From Streptococcus lutetiensis (GTDB lineage Bacteria > Bacillota > Bacilli > Lactobacillales > Streptococcaceae), in assembly GCF_900475675.1 (NCBI RefSeq), contig NZ_LS483403.1, positions 1,488,001 to 1,552,000 of the forward strand: a stretch of DNA of 64,000 bases. The letters are read 5' to 3'. The position numbers and the translations under genes are program-made. Numbering within the stretch: the stretch's first letter is position 1; every line of letters begins with the position of its first letter. The notes under the pieces are model-generated. The model did no database searches. It was given only the letters and a program-made list of their open reading frames with translations, and was not told where the DNA came from. Below, in pieces: positions 25,467 to 34,580 of this stretch.

Positions 25467-27880
25467 ATGTAATTAGTTGCTATTGTTGGGACAAATTCAA
25501 CTCGTTCAACAAACCGTAAGTTGTTGAAATTTATGGCTAAGCATTTTGCTGATGTGGCCGACATTGAGCTGCTTGAAATCAAGGATTTGCCTGCCTTCAA
25601 TGAACCTGAGGATAAGATTGCTCCTGCTGTTGTTGCTGTCTTTGCTCAAAAAATTGCTAGCGTAGACGGGGGTTATCATCGCTACACCTAAGTATGACCA
25701 TACCATTCCAGCACCACTATCTTCTGCTCTTGAATGGATTGCCTGCACAAGTCGCGCGCTAATCAATAAACCAACCATGATCGTGGGAGCTTCTCTTGGA
25801 GCACTAGGAACATCACGCGCACAACTTCACCTGCATCAAATTTTGGACGCCTCAGGCGTTAATGCCGTTGTCATGCCTGGTAGTGAATTTTTACTTGGGC
25901 GTGTCCAACATGCCTTTGATGAAAATGGCGACCTCAAAGACCAAGGAACCATTGATTTCTTAGAATCTTGCTTCTTCCGCTTTATTCACTTTGCCAATAT
26001 TGCTAATCAGCTCAACCAACCTGAAGACGTACGATTTGAACCCGGTACTTATCATGTCACTACTGTCGGTCACAATGGTGATTTACCGATGTCTGTGACT
26101 TTGTCAGAGGATCGCATTGAAGCTATAGATATTGATTCTTCTGGTGAAACTGGTGGTATTGCTGACGTGGTCTTCACTCGTATTCCAGATGAAATCATCG
26201 AAGGGCAAACTTTGAATGTCGATGCCATTTCTGGAGCTTCAGTCACTTCAAAAGGTGTTCTAAATGGAGTCGCGCGTGCGGTTCGTCAAGCTGGTGCTAA
26301 TCCCGATGCTCTTCGTTCACGTCCAAAAGCACCATCAGCTCTAGACAAAGAAGATAAGACTTATGACACTGACCTTGTCATTGTCGGCGGTGGTGGTGCT
26401 GGACTTACTGCAGCTGCACGTGCCCTTCAAGCTGGAAAAAAGTCATTCTTGTTGAAAAATTCCCAGCTGTCGGCGGAAACACTGTTCGTGCTGGTGGGCC
26501 AATGAATGATCCTAACCCTGCTTGGCAATATACATTTCCTGCTAATCCTGGTGAAGCGTATAATTTACAAGAACTTCACGACATTGATGAATCAACTATC
26601 GATCCTGAATTCTTGTCTGATTTCCGTTCTCTTAAGACCGAAATTGAAGAATACCTCAAAGACCCAACTTACCTCTTTGACTCAAAACTTCTCTATCGTA
26701 TCCAAACTTATCTTGGTGGTAAACGCAAAGACCTCAAAGGTCACGAAATTCACGGAAACTACGAACTCATTAGCGTCTTAACAGAACGTGCTCTTGAATC
26801 TGTTCGTTGGCTTGAAAATATCGGTGTTGAATTCTTACGCGATGAAGTAACTATGCCAGTTGGTGCTATTTGGCGTCGTGGTCATAAACCAAAAGTTTCG
26901 ATGGGAGTTACTTATATCGCTGTCTTGAAAGATTTCGTTTTGAAAATGGCGGTATTATTCTAACAGATACCCAAGTTAAAGAACGCGTTGTGACCGATGG
27001 TATCATCACAGGTGTCAAAGGTAGCGGACGCAATGGACAAACTATTACCGTCAATGGTAAAGATGTGATTTTAACAACAGGTGGATTCGCAGCCAATACT
27101 AAAATGCTTCAAAAATACAACACTTACTGGTCAGAAATTGATGATAATATTGCCACTCCAAATACGCCTGCTGCAACTAGGGACGGTATTTTACTTGGTC
27201 AATCTGTCGGCGCCGACCTTGTCGGTATGGGCTTTAGCCAAATGATGGCAGTATCTGACCCAGTGACTGGTGCACTTTTCACCGGTCTTCAAGTGCCTCC
27301 AGCAAACTTTATCATGATCAACACCAAAGGTAAACGTTTTGTCGATGAATACGGTAGCTGTGACCAATTATCACAAGCGGCTATTGACAACGGAGGTCTC
27401 TTCTATCTTATCGCCGATGAAAATATCAAAGAAACAGCCTACAATACCAGTCAAGAAAAAATTGATGCTCAAGTTGAAGCAGGTACCCTCTTTAAGGCTG
27501 ATACCTTGGAAGAATTGGCTGAGCAAATCAACATTGACCCAGCTACTTTGGTAGAAACAATCACCAATTACAATTCTTACGTTAACACTGGGCATGACCC
27601 TGAATTTGATAAAGGTGCCTTTGACCTTAAAGTCGAAAAAGCACCATTTTACGCGACACCACGTAAACCAGCCACACACCACACCATGGGTGGTTGGAAA
27701 ATCGATACACATGATCATATTATTAACGAAGATGGCAAAGTTATTAAAGAACTCTTTGCCGCTAGTGAAGTCGCAGGTGGTCTTCACGCAGGTAAACATC
27801 TCGGTGGTAACTCATTAACAAACATCTTCACATTTGGACGTATCGCAACTGATACAGCTATCAATGAATATCTTGATTAA
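25467..27880 (+). pseudogene. NADPH-FMN reductase / flavocytochrome fumarate reductase fusion, broken
   Basis: Remnant of an ~800-residue soluble flavoprotein: NADPH-dependent FMN reductase domain (VAIVGTNSTRSTNRK...), FMN-binding domain with GASVTSKGV motif, then FAD-dependent fumarate-reductase domain ([18 protein letters not shown], later [20 protein letters not shown]). Expected role is NADH-linked fumarate reduction in the cytosol. Lesions: codon 2 is TAA (25470-25472) directly after the ATG; a G-run at 25668-25672 has one base too many; the A-run at 26436-26441 is one short; a further 1-bp loss lies near 26931-26941. Four independent hits make expression of an intact enzyme impossible. 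A cre-like AAAACGTTTTC lies upstream near 25399. Confidence 0.93.
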
Positions 27881-27914
27881 ATTGAAAAAATAAATACCAC
27901 CAAAACATGTTTCT

Positions 27915-27944
27915 TTGACAATAAAAGTTAGTTCATGCTATAAT
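27915..27944 (+). promoter_or_regulatory. Strong promoter with no intact gene behind it
   Basis: Consensus TTGACA (27915-27920), 18 bp, TATAAT (27939-27944), 35 bp after the fumarate-reductase remnant. Expected start near 27951. Confidence 0.7.
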
Positions 27945-27950
27945 GCAGTC

Positions 27951-28030
27951 AACAATAAGGAGAATGTTTAGAATTAATCTTCTAGGCATAAGAAAAGCAC
28001 CCTATCCGCCAAGACTAAGGGTGCTTTTTT
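27951..28030 (+). ncRNA. Candidate ~80-nt small RNA
   Basis: The region between the promoter and a strong terminator hairpin AAAAGCACCCT / AGGGTGCTTTTTT (27993-28030). It holds AATAAGGAGAATG, a Shine-Dalgarno-like stretch, and AGAATTAATCTTCT, a small stem. The only ORF would start 2 nt after the AAGGAGA and run through the terminator, so an untranslated RNA (or attenuated leader of a lost gene) is more likely. Confidence 0.45.
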
Positions 28031-28088
28031 CGTTATTCACAATCTTTTAACAGCTTAGAAAAAAACATCAAATCCTTTTACATACAAA

Positions 28089-28115
28089 AAATTCCAGATT
28101 TAAAATCTGGAATTT
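28089..28115 (-). terminator. Terminator of minus-strand genes from 28646
   Basis: Perfect 12-bp arms AAATTCCAGATT / AATCTGGAATTT with a 3-nt loop; on the minus strand the stem is followed by TTTTG. The rest of 28116-28265 holds direct repeats of CAACAGCT and a truncated start (MKKKVYLGLTIV then stop) but no gene. Confidence 0.7.
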
Positions 28116-28265
28116 CTAGGAGATTCGCAACAGCTACTTTATGTCAACAGCTGCTACAACTATGAAAAAGAAAGTTTATTTAGGATTGACTATAGTATAG
28201 CCAGACTAGCTTAAGTAAAGCTGAATTTTTTCTTATAGAAAACTTAACTCAGAAAAACTTTAACC

Positions 28266-28646
28266 TCAAACTGCGAAAAATCCTGCTAGGTCAGCTGTTA
28301 GGACATTAGCTACTGCAAACTGATACTTTCCACGAAAATGCGCTAAGTGTGTCATGGTTCTGATATTGTATTTCTTGGCAAATTTTTTGTAAGCAACATA
28401 ATCAATATCTTTGGTATCAAGGCAATAAATCACTTGATCAATTTGACTGAGTCTGTCTAAAGCATTTTGAGTATCAACATTATCAAGTCGACCAATCAAC
28501 AAATAAAAATCCTCTTTAGCTACCATTTTCCCCTTGACCTCATCAAGACTTACAAATTGAATATTATCTGCCGTTTCAGCTTTAGCATCCCCACAATGAA
28601 ATAAAAAGGCTAGCAATAACAAGCCAAAAATCGTTACAAGTCGCAT
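28266..28646 (-). CDS. Secreted thioredoxin-fold-like protein, unknown role
   Basis: 126-residue protein with a signal peptide (MRLVTIFGLLLLAFLFHCGDAKAE). The mature part resembles bacteriocin transport accessory/thioredoxin-like proteins in pattern (DFYLLIGRLDN, then a helix, then VIYCLDTKD and YNIRTMTHLAHFRG), but no CXXC active site is present, only a single Cys. Redox activity is therefore unlikely. An internal basis for function is not visible. Followed by a terminator 150 bp downstream. Confidence 0.55.
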   Translation of the reverse strand: MRLVTIFGLLLLAFLFHCGDAKAETADNIQFVSLDEVKGKMVAKEDFYLLIGRLDNVDTQNALDRLSQIDQVIYCLDTKDIDYVAYKKFAKKYNIRTMTHLAHFRGKYQFAVANVLTADLAGFFAV

Positions 28647-28718
28647 CTCTTTTCCTCCTACTTATTTATTCGAAAAAGAAAAGAAAAAACACTAGAAAAT
28701 CTGGTGATTTTATCAATT

Positions 28719-29354
28719 TTATTTTTCTGAATAGGGAACCAGGTACAATTTTCTATTTAAGTATTCAGCTAAAAAGATTTCTCTAGGGTTATCAATATTT
28801 TGTTCCTTAAGTTTTTCTAGCAGCCACTCTTCATCCTGATTGATTAATTCTAAGACATCATAATTAATGCGACCATTACTAATCAGTAGGAATCTCGGAT
28901 TTTCCGAATTTTTATCTAGAATCGTTAGCTTGCCATTTGGCTCCATAATGGCACTCTTGACATCTTGGGTCGAATTCAAACCTTCCATTCTCAAATGGAG
29001 CATCAGCTGGTCTGCTGTAACACCTAGTTGTGCACAATTTTCCACATTCACTTTGCCGTCTTTGATCAAAATCACTGGATTTCCCACAACAAGGGATTTA
29101 ATGTATTTATTGTTAATCAAAAGTTTTACGATAATAACCACCAAAGACCAAATCAACAAAATAATCAAAAAGGTCGAAATGGAAATCGAACTGTTGTAAA
29201 TCACACCACCGATAATGCCACCAAGGACAAAGTTTTGAATCTGATTTAACGGTGTGTTTGCTGAAAATTCATATTTTCCGAGAACGTTAATCTGTAAAAT
29301 CGTCGCTAAAATTCCTAGAAAAAATTTAATACTTATCAACACGTACATATTCAT
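28719..29354 (-). CDS. DUF421 membrane protein (YetF-like)
   Basis: 211-residue protein with three N-terminal membrane spans (about 5-22, 42-58, 60-80) followed by two small cytoplasmic YetF-type domains containing PVILIKDGKVN, MEGLNSTQDVKSAIMEPNGK and LLISNGRINYDVL. Function is unknown; the family is often linked to stress or sporulation genes. It follows the DUF3290 gene by 3 bp, the usual pairing in lactic acid bacteria. Confidence 0.88.
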   Translation of the reverse strand: MNMYVLISIKFFLGILATILQINVLGKYEFSANTPLNQIQNFVLGGIIGGVIYNSSISISTFLIILLIWSLVVIIVKLLINNKYIKSLVVGNPVILIKDGKVNVENCAQLGVTADQLMLHLRMEGLNSTQDVKSAIMEPNGKLTILDKNSENPRFLLISNGRINYDVLELINQDEEWLLEKLKEQNIDNPREIFLAEYLNRKLYLVPYSEK

Positions 29355-29357
29355 CGG

Positions 29358-29807
29358 CTACTTTCCTCCATTAACGTAAACACGGTGGTCAATCACGTGT
29401 GTGCGCTCAAGTGTATAAGAATTATTATCATCATTCAGATGAACAGTGTAGTCTTCCTTATTATAACGAACGATGATACCATCTTTTAAAGTTGTTGAAT
29501 TGACTAAGACATCCTCAGGTTTTAAATCCTTATCCGTAGCCACACTTTTGATGAATTTGACAAGAACTTGTGACTGCGAAAAATCATGGTTATTTTGCAT
29601 GTAATCTTCAACTTGAATCCCCAGAAGAATGAACATCAACACCACGATACCAATACTAATATCCCGAAGACGCGTCTTCAGCCTATTTCGCATGTAGTGC
29701 AGACTTGTCAGCATCACAATAGCAAGCAAGACAATCAAAATCACAGATCTCAAAACCAGATTAAAAGACTGATGCTGCGTAATGTAATCTAAATTATAGA
29801 AATTCAT
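29358..29807 (-). CDS. DUF3290 membrane protein
   Basis: 149-residue protein with two N-terminal membrane spans (LVLRSVILIVLLAIVMLTSL, then DISIGIVVLMFILLGIQV) and a small extracytoplasmic or cytoplasmic beta domain (VLVNSTTLKDGIIVRYNKED). The ATG at 29807 is chosen for the AGGAGGACGTGAG before it; the reading from 29849 is longer without support. Forms an operon with the DUF421 gene. Role unknown. Confidence 0.85.
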   Translation of the reverse strand: MNFYNLDYITQHQSFNLVLRSVILIVLLAIVMLTSLHYMRNRLKTRLRDISIGIVVLMFILLGIQVEDYMQNNHDFSQSQVLVKFIKSVATDKDLKPEDVLVNSTTLKDGIIVRYNKEDYTVHLNDDNNSYTLERTHVIDHRVYVNGGK

Positions 29808-29868
29808 CTCACGTCCTCCTAAAATCCTTTTCTTTAGCTTTTTTACCATTATACTATTTCTAACACCA

Positions 29869-29896
29869 AAAAACTCCCGAAAAATTTCAGGAGTTT
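29869..29896 (-). terminator. Terminator after trxA
   Basis: AAACTCCCGAAA / TTTCAGGAGTTT, nearly perfect, followed by TTTTTTGG on the minus strand. Confidence 0.8.
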
Positions 29897-29915
29897 ATCA
29901 TCTATAAATGCTTGA

Positions 29916-30230
29916 TTAGCTCAATTCAGCAACGATTGCTTTGATTTGGTCTTTAGTGTGAACACCAGCAACTTGTTTCACAACTTCACCATCTTTTTTG
30001 AAAAGTAATGTTGGAATTGACATGATACCAAATTTTTGAGCTGTTTCTGGATTTTCGTCAACATCGATTTTAACGATTTTAAGTTCGTCTTCGTCCATTT
30101 CTTCTGATAATTGTTCCAAGATTGGAGCTTGCATCATACATGGACCACACCATGTTGCCCAAAAGTCAACAAGGACAAGACCTTCATTAGTTTCTGCTTC
30201 AAATGTAGCATCAGTAATATTGTGTGCCAT
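29916..30230 (-). CDS. trxA: Thioredoxin
   Basis: 104-residue cytoplasmic disulfide reductase substrate of thioredoxin reductase. Active site WATWCGPCMMQAP near 27-39, cis-Pro loop SIPTLLFKKDG near 72-82. Single gene with AAGGTAATT before the ATG. Confidence 0.96.
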   Translation of the reverse strand: MAHNITDATFEAETNEGLVLVDFWATWCGPCMMQAPILEQLSEEMDEDELKIVKIDVDENPETAQKFGIMSIPTLLFKKDGEVVKQVAGVHTKDQIKAIVAELS

Positions 30231-30472
30231 AATATAATTACCTTGAACTCCCAGATGGGCTGACTTGTTTTTTCAATAAAAAACGGATACGAATCAACCA
30301 AGCATCTCAAAGTTCTTTTTCCTTTTCTATTAGCTTATGAGCCTATTTTACGGGAAATTTACCATTTTGACAACTAATTGCTACGGAATTTTCTTTTTTT
30401 GGAAAAATTATCATTTTCCCCCTATTCTAGCTCATGTGCTATAATAAAATTATCATTACTCAGAGGAATCCT

Positions 30473-30970
30473 ATGAAAAATTACGCTGATTTTTATGCCA
30501 AAATAACTGACCCAATCCGAAAAAATCCACGCGCTGTTCACAGTTTGAGACTTATCAACAGACTATTAACAGCGGTCATGTATCTGGTCTATCCGCTACT
30601 GCTTATTTACCTTTTTCTCAAACAGCAAAGCCAACTTATCCCAGCTATCTTTATCCCCGGAGTGTCGTTTATCCTTGTATCCTTGATGCGAAAGATGATT
30701 AACGTACCACGTCCTTACGAGGCTTGGCAGATTAATCCCCTCATCCAAAAAGATACCCAAGGGCAATCCATGCCAAGTCGCCACGTCTTTTCAGCAACGA
30801 TTATCAGCATGGCTGTTTTGCGACTAAATCCGATTTTAGGAATTCTTTTCCTTGTTTTATCGCTAGTCATCGCTATTTGCCGTGTCATTGGTGGAGTTCA
30901 CTACCCGCATGATGTTGCAGCTGGTTATCTTATTGGCATCATCTGTGGATTATTACTTTTTCTTTTTTAG
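30473..30970 (+). CDS. PAP2-family membrane phosphatase
   Basis: 165-residue membrane protein of the type 2 phosphatidic acid phosphatase superfamily, with about five spans. Catalytic motifs are visible: KMINVPRPYE (KX6RP-type), PSRHVFSA (PSGH-type, here SRH) and CRVIGGVHYPHDVAAG (SRX5HX3D-type). It probably dephosphorylates undecaprenyl pyrophosphate or another lipid phosphate at the outer face. The ATG at 30473 follows AGAGGAATCCT; the longer reading from 30434 has no ribosome site. Confidence 0.88.
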   Translation: MKNYADFYAKITDPIRKNPRAVHSLRLINRLLTAVMYLVYPLLLIYLFLKQQSQLIPAIFIPGVSFILVSLMRKMINVPRPYEAWQINPLIQKDTQGQSMPSRHVFSATIISMAVLRLNPILGILFLVLSLVIAICRVIGGVHYPHDVAAGYLIGIICGLLLFLF

Positions 30971-30981
30971 TTATCAACATC

Positions 30982-31012
30982 AAATCCCCAACTCAGTCGA
31001 GCTGGGGATTTT
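30982..31012 (+). terminator. Terminator after PAP2 gene
   Basis: AAATCCCCA-ACTC / GAGC-TGGGGATT stem followed by TTTTTT; also usable by nadC on the other strand. Confidence 0.85.
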
Positions 31013-31040
31013 TTTATCATTTCTTCAAAAGATTTTCCAC

Positions 31041-31901
31041 TTAGTTTTCAACAGGATGCAAATTTTTAAGCGATAAATCCAGAATCTTCGCTGAATGCGT
31101 AATCGCTCCGCTTGACACGTATTGAACTGCCAAATCTGCGTAAGAAGCAAGATTTTCTCGAGTGACATTTCCTGAAATTTCGATTTCAGCTCTGCCATCA
31201 ATCAAAGCTATCGCTTCTTTCATAACATCGTGTTCCATATTATCAAGCATAATGATATCAGCTCCAGCTTCGACCGCCTCTTTAACCATACCAAGTGTTT
31301 CCACTTCGATTTCGATTTTACGGACAGAGGGAGCGTAAGCTTTAGCAGCAAGAACGGCTTCTTTAACACCACCAGCTGCACCGATGTGATTATCTTTCAA
31401 AAGAACACCGTCTGATAAGTTATAACGATGGTTTTTACCGCCACCGATTTTAACAGCGTATTTTTCAAAAACACGGTTATTAGGTGTGGTCTTACGTGAA
31501 TCAAGAAGCGTGATCGGACTGTCTTTTAGAAGCTCAGCCATTTCACGGGTGTAAGTGGCAATCCCACTCATGCGTTGCAAATAATTCAGTGCTGTACGTT
31601 CTCCTGAAAGAAGCACGCGAATGTCACCATAGACTGTGCCAAGCTTTTGTCCTGCCTTAACAGCATCACCATCTTTCACCAAAACGTCAAATTGAGTACT
31701 TGGGTCAAGTAAATAAAAGACACGCTCGAAAACAGGTAAACCACAGATGATTCCGTCTTCTTTACAAATCAAGTCAACTTGTCCAGCCACATTTTCAGGC
31801 ATCACACTGTTTGTTGACACATCTTCGTTATTGATGTCTTCAGAAAGAGCGTTCAAAATAAGTGGGTCGACATTTAATTTTAGGGTAATTGGATCTAACA
31901 T
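31041..31901 (-). CDS. nadC: Nicotinate-nucleotide pyrophosphorylase (carboxylating)
   Basis: Cytoplasmic quinolinate phosphoribosyltransferase; makes nicotinate mononucleotide from quinolinate and PRPP, third step of de novo NAD synthesis. 286 residues from the second ATG (31901), chosen because AAAGGA then sits at normal spacing. Motifs: LSGERTALNYLQRMSGIATY (PRPP/quinolinate site) near 98, DSRKTTPNNRVFEKYAVKIG near 137, GKNHRYNLSDGVLLKDNHIG near 155, and DIIMLDNM near 214. Downstream of nadB with 28 bp between. Confidence 0.96.
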   Translation of the reverse strand: MLDPITLKLNVDPLILNALSEDINNEDVSTNSVMPENVAGQVDLICKEDGIICGLPVFERVFYLLDPSTQFDVLVKDGDAVKAGQKLGTVYGDIRVLLSGERTALNYLQRMSGIATYTREMAELLKDSPITLLDSRKTTPNNRVFEKYAVKIGGGKNHRYNLSDGVLLKDNHIGAAGGVKEAVLAAKAYAPSVRKIEIEVETLGMVKEAVEAGADIIMLDNMEHDVMKEAIALIDGRAEIEISGNVTRENLASYADLAVQYVSSGAITHSAKILDLSLKNLHPVEN

Positions 31902-31929
31902 CATTATCCTTTCTCATATCTTGCAACCA

Positions 31930-33234
31930 TTAACCAATAACAGTTTCCAGTTGCTTTTCTTCTGTTAATTTTTCAACAACTAATTTTTTATAATCATCTG
32001 CCAAGATATCATTGTCTTGGCAATCCAGTAAATCAAGCTCAGCTAGAGTTGTTGGAAGTTCTACCACGCTCTCATACTTAGCAACCAAGTCCTTAGCTGC
32101 GCGTTTTGCAAAAACAAGACTTTCAAGAAGAGAATTACTTGCTAGACGGTTTTGACCGTGAACCCCATTACAAGCTGTTTCACCAACAGCATAAAGAAAG
32201 TCCATACTTGTCTTACTATGATAGTTAACCTTGATACCGCCCATGAAATAATGCTGTGCTGGCACAACTGGAATACATTCTGTAAATGGATCATAACCAG
32301 CCTCACGACAGTGTGCCAAGATATTTGGAAAATGTTCTTCCAATTCTTTTTTCGGAATGGTACGCAAATCTTCCCAGACGTGGTCTGTCCCATCTTTTTC
32401 CATTTGTTTTAAAATGGCTTGCGCTACCACATCACGCGGCTGCAATTCATCGACGAAACGATTCATATTTTTATCGTAAAGAAGAGCTCCTTCACCACGA
32501 ACGGACTCAGAAATCAAGAATGAACGTTCTTTTGGATTTTCTTTGTAAAGGGTTGTTGGGTGAATTTGTACATAAGACATGTCCTTAAGCTCAATATTAT
32601 GTTTTAGGGAAATAGCTAGCGCATCACCAGTCAAATGCTTAAAGTTGGTACTATTTTTGTACAAACCACCGACACCACCACTAGCAAGAACAGTCACATC
32701 AGCTGTGATTTTTTCTAAATCACCATTTTCAAGACGGGCCACACCACCATAACAACGGTTATCTTCTTCCATGATATCAAGAAGACAAGTGTGTTCCATC
32801 AAAGTAACGTTTGGCAATTTCTTAACAGCAGCTAAAAGTCGACTAGTAATTTCTTTACCTGTAGTATCTTGGTAAAAAAGAATACGTTTATCAGAGTGAG
32901 CACCTTCACGAGTGAAAGCAAGGTTACCATTTTCATCACGTTGAAAATCAACACCATAACCAATCAAATCTTTGATAACATCAGGTGATGACTTAATCAT
33001 CAAATCAACAGAAATTTTGTTATTTTTGTAGTGACCAGCACGCAAAGTATCTTCAAAAAATGAATCATAATCCGATTCATCTTTTAGCATACAAATACCA
33101 CCTTGGGCTAAGAATGAATCACTGTGTTCTAATGTATCTTTAGAGATAATAGTAATGTGAAGTTCTTGTGGCAAATTCAGGGCTGTATAAAGTCCTGAAC
33201 AACCACTACCGACAATAAGTACATTTGTTTTCAT
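31930..33234 (-). CDS. nadB: L-aspartate oxidase
   Basis: FAD enzyme oxidising aspartate to iminoaspartate, first step of de novo NAD synthesis. 434 residues, shorter than the ~530 of E. coli but common in firmicutes. FAD-binding LIVGSGCSGLYTALNLP near 6-22, active-site and flavin contacts EGAHSDKRILFYQDTTGKE near 110-128, HPTTLYK near 244, RGEGALLYD near 262, and NRLASNSLLESLVFAKRAA near 361. First gene of nadBC, divergent from nadA across NiaR-like operators. Confidence 0.95.
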   Translation of the reverse strand: MKTNVLIVGSGCSGLYTALNLPQELHITIISKDTLEHSDSFLAQGGICMLKDESDYDSFFEDTLRAGHYKNNKISVDLMIKSSPDVIKDLIGYGVDFQRDENGNLAFTREGAHSDKRILFYQDTTGKEITSRLLAAVKKLPNVTLMEHTCLLDIMEEDNRCYGGVARLENGDLEKITADVTVLASGGVGGLYKNSTNFKHLTGDALAISLKHNIELKDMSYVQIHPTTLYKENPKERSFLISESVRGEGALLYDKNMNRFVDELQPRDVVAQAILKQMEKDGTDHVWEDLRTIPKKELEEHFPNILAHCREAGYDPFTECIPVVPAQHYFMGGIKVNYHSKTSMDFLYAVGETACNGVHGQNRLASNSLLESLVFAKRAAKDLVAKYESVVELPTTLAELDLLDCQDNDILADDYKKLVVEKLTEEKQLETVIG

Positions 33235-33439
33235 ACAAACCTTCTTTTTTAACGATTGTTAATTAAACAATCCATTTGGCGAGTCAGATAAAAAAAGAAT
33301 TCCTAGAATACCATCATCAACTAACTTAAGCATAAGCTTCTCATTTTCTGTATGATATCAATGCGAGGCTTACTTAAATCAGTCTTTAGGAACTTTTTCA
33401 ATCAACTCTTATCAATTAAAATCATACGACTTAGAACAT

Positions 33440-33475
33440 ATTTTACCACCAATCAAGACACCTGACAAGACACCT
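33440..33475 (-). promoter_or_regulatory. nadBC promoter with NiaR-like operator
   Basis: Minus strand TTGTCA (33468-33463), 17 bp, TAAAAT (33445-33440). The -35 is covered by GACACCTGACAAGACACCT (33457-33475), an operator-like dyad/direct repeat with the GACACCT half-site shared with the nadA site. NiaR (YrxA) is the known niacin-responsive repressor of nadABC in firmicutes; assignment is by motif resemblance. Confidence 0.65.
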
Positions 33476-33492
33476 AACTAAAATTTATTTAC

Positions 33493-33528
33493 AGGTGTCT
33501 TGACACCTTCTTGACTCGGTACTATAAT
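33493..33528 (+). promoter_or_regulatory. nadA promoter with NiaR-like operator
   Basis: TTGACA (33500-33505), 17 bp, TATAAT (33523-33528), full consensus. AGGTGTC-TT-GACACCT (33493-33508) is a perfect dyad lying over the -35, so a bound repressor would block RNA polymerase. Confidence 0.7.
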
Positions 33529-33568
33529 ATATAACTAAGACAATCTAGGAGGATCCCATAAACATATA

Positions 33569-34489
33569 ATGAATACAAGAGAGATGCAAGACGAAATTTT
33601 ACGTCTCAAAAAAGAAAAAGGGGTTTGTATTTTAGCACACGCCTACCAAAGTCACGACATTTGGGAAGTTGCCGATTTTGTAGGCGATTCTTTTGCTTTA
33701 AGTAAATATGCTGCCAAAGCACCACAAGATACCATCATGATGTGTGGGGTGCGCTTTATGGCAGAAACCGTTAAAGTTTTATCACCTGAAAAAACAGCTC
33801 TTCTAGCCAACCCAATGGCTGGTTGCCCAATGGCTGCGCAAATTGATAAAAAAATCGTTACATGGCTAAAAGATGCTCACCCAGACTACGCTACCGTTGC
33901 TTACATCAACACCACTTCAGAAGTGAAAACAATGGTCGATGTCTGCGTTACCTCTTCTTCAGCTGTCAAAATTATCAACAACATTGATAACGACAAGATT
34001 CTTTTTGTTCCAGACCGCAATCTTGGACAATGGGTCGCTAAGCAATGTCCTGATAAGCAATTTGAGTTTTTCAAAGGTGGCTGTCCAACGCATATGCGCA
34101 TGCGTAAACGTGATGTCATTCGTGCGCGTAAAGAACATCCAAATGCTAAAGTACTGGTTCACCCAGAATGCCTAGCTGAAGTTACTGAGTTAGCTGATTT
34201 TGCTGGAAGCACAACAGAAATCATGGCTTACGCTAAAAATAGCAGTGATAAAGAATTTGTCATTGGTACTGAAAGCAGCATTGTTGAACACTTACAATTT
34301 GAATGCCCTGATAAACGCTTCTATCTTCTATCAACTGAATGTGTTTGTCACAACATGAAAATGACAACTCTAGCTGATATTTACAACTGTTTACTTGGAC
34401 GAGCAGGTGAAGAGATTGAGCTTGACGAAGACACTATCAAAGGTGCTCGTCATGCGATTGACCAAATGATCCTGCTTGGACAAAAATAA
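33569..34489 (+). CDS. nadA: Quinolinate synthase A
   Basis: Fe-S enzyme condensing iminoaspartate with dihydroxyacetone phosphate to quinolinate. 306 residues. Substrate residues CILAHAYQSHDIWEVADFVG near 19-38 and the three cluster cysteines in MMCGVRFMAE, GGCPTHMRMR and STECVCHNMKM are visible. The GGAGG at 33548-33552 is 16 nt before this ATG, unusually far; the next Met (33584) is even further, so the start is chosen by homology to the family. Complements nadBC across the shared operator region. Confidence 0.95.
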   Translation: MNTREMQDEILRLKKEKGVCILAHAYQSHDIWEVADFVGDSFALSKYAAKAPQDTIMMCGVRFMAETVKVLSPEKTALLANPMAGCPMAAQIDKKIVTWLKDAHPDYATVAYINTTSEVKTMVDVCVTSSSAVKIINNIDNDKILFVPDRNLGQWVAKQCPDKQFEFFKGGCPTHMRMRKRDVIRARKEHPNAKVLVHPECLAEVTELADFAGSTTEIMAYAKNSSDKEFVIGTESSIVEHLQFECPDKRFYLLSTECVCHNMKMTTLADIYNCLLGRAGEEIELDEDTIKGARHAIDQMILLGQK

Positions 34490-34517
34490 ATTTATTTGCA
34501 TTTTCTACATTTAAAAA

Positions 34518-34535
34518 ACCTGCAAAATTGCAGGT
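34518..34535 (+). terminator. Hairpin after nadA
   Basis: ACCTGC / GCAGGT with a 6-nt loop followed by ATTTG; weak terminator for nadA. Confidence 0.5.
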
Positions 34536-34551
34536 ATTTGTCTATTCACAG

Positions 34552-34580
34552 AAAAAAACTGTCCAGTGGACAGTTTTTTT
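34552..34580 (-). terminator. Strong terminator after mutS2
   Basis: AAAAAAACTGTCC (34552-34564) and GGACAGTTTTTTT (34568-34580) with an AGT loop; perfect 13-bp arms usable in both directions, overlapping the mutS2 stop codon. Confidence 0.9.

Noticed and set aside
8889-27880. All broken genes explained by homopolymer sequencing errors
   Set aside because: Two lesions are in homopolymers and could be errors, but the TAG/TAA substitutions, the pilus deletion junction and codon-2 TAA are not of that kind. Read data would settle it.
27964-28050. 28-codon ORF MFRINLLGIRKAPYP in the small-RNA region
   Set aside because: Start codon only 2 nt after AAGGAGA and the frame runs through the terminator; treated as untranslated RNA.
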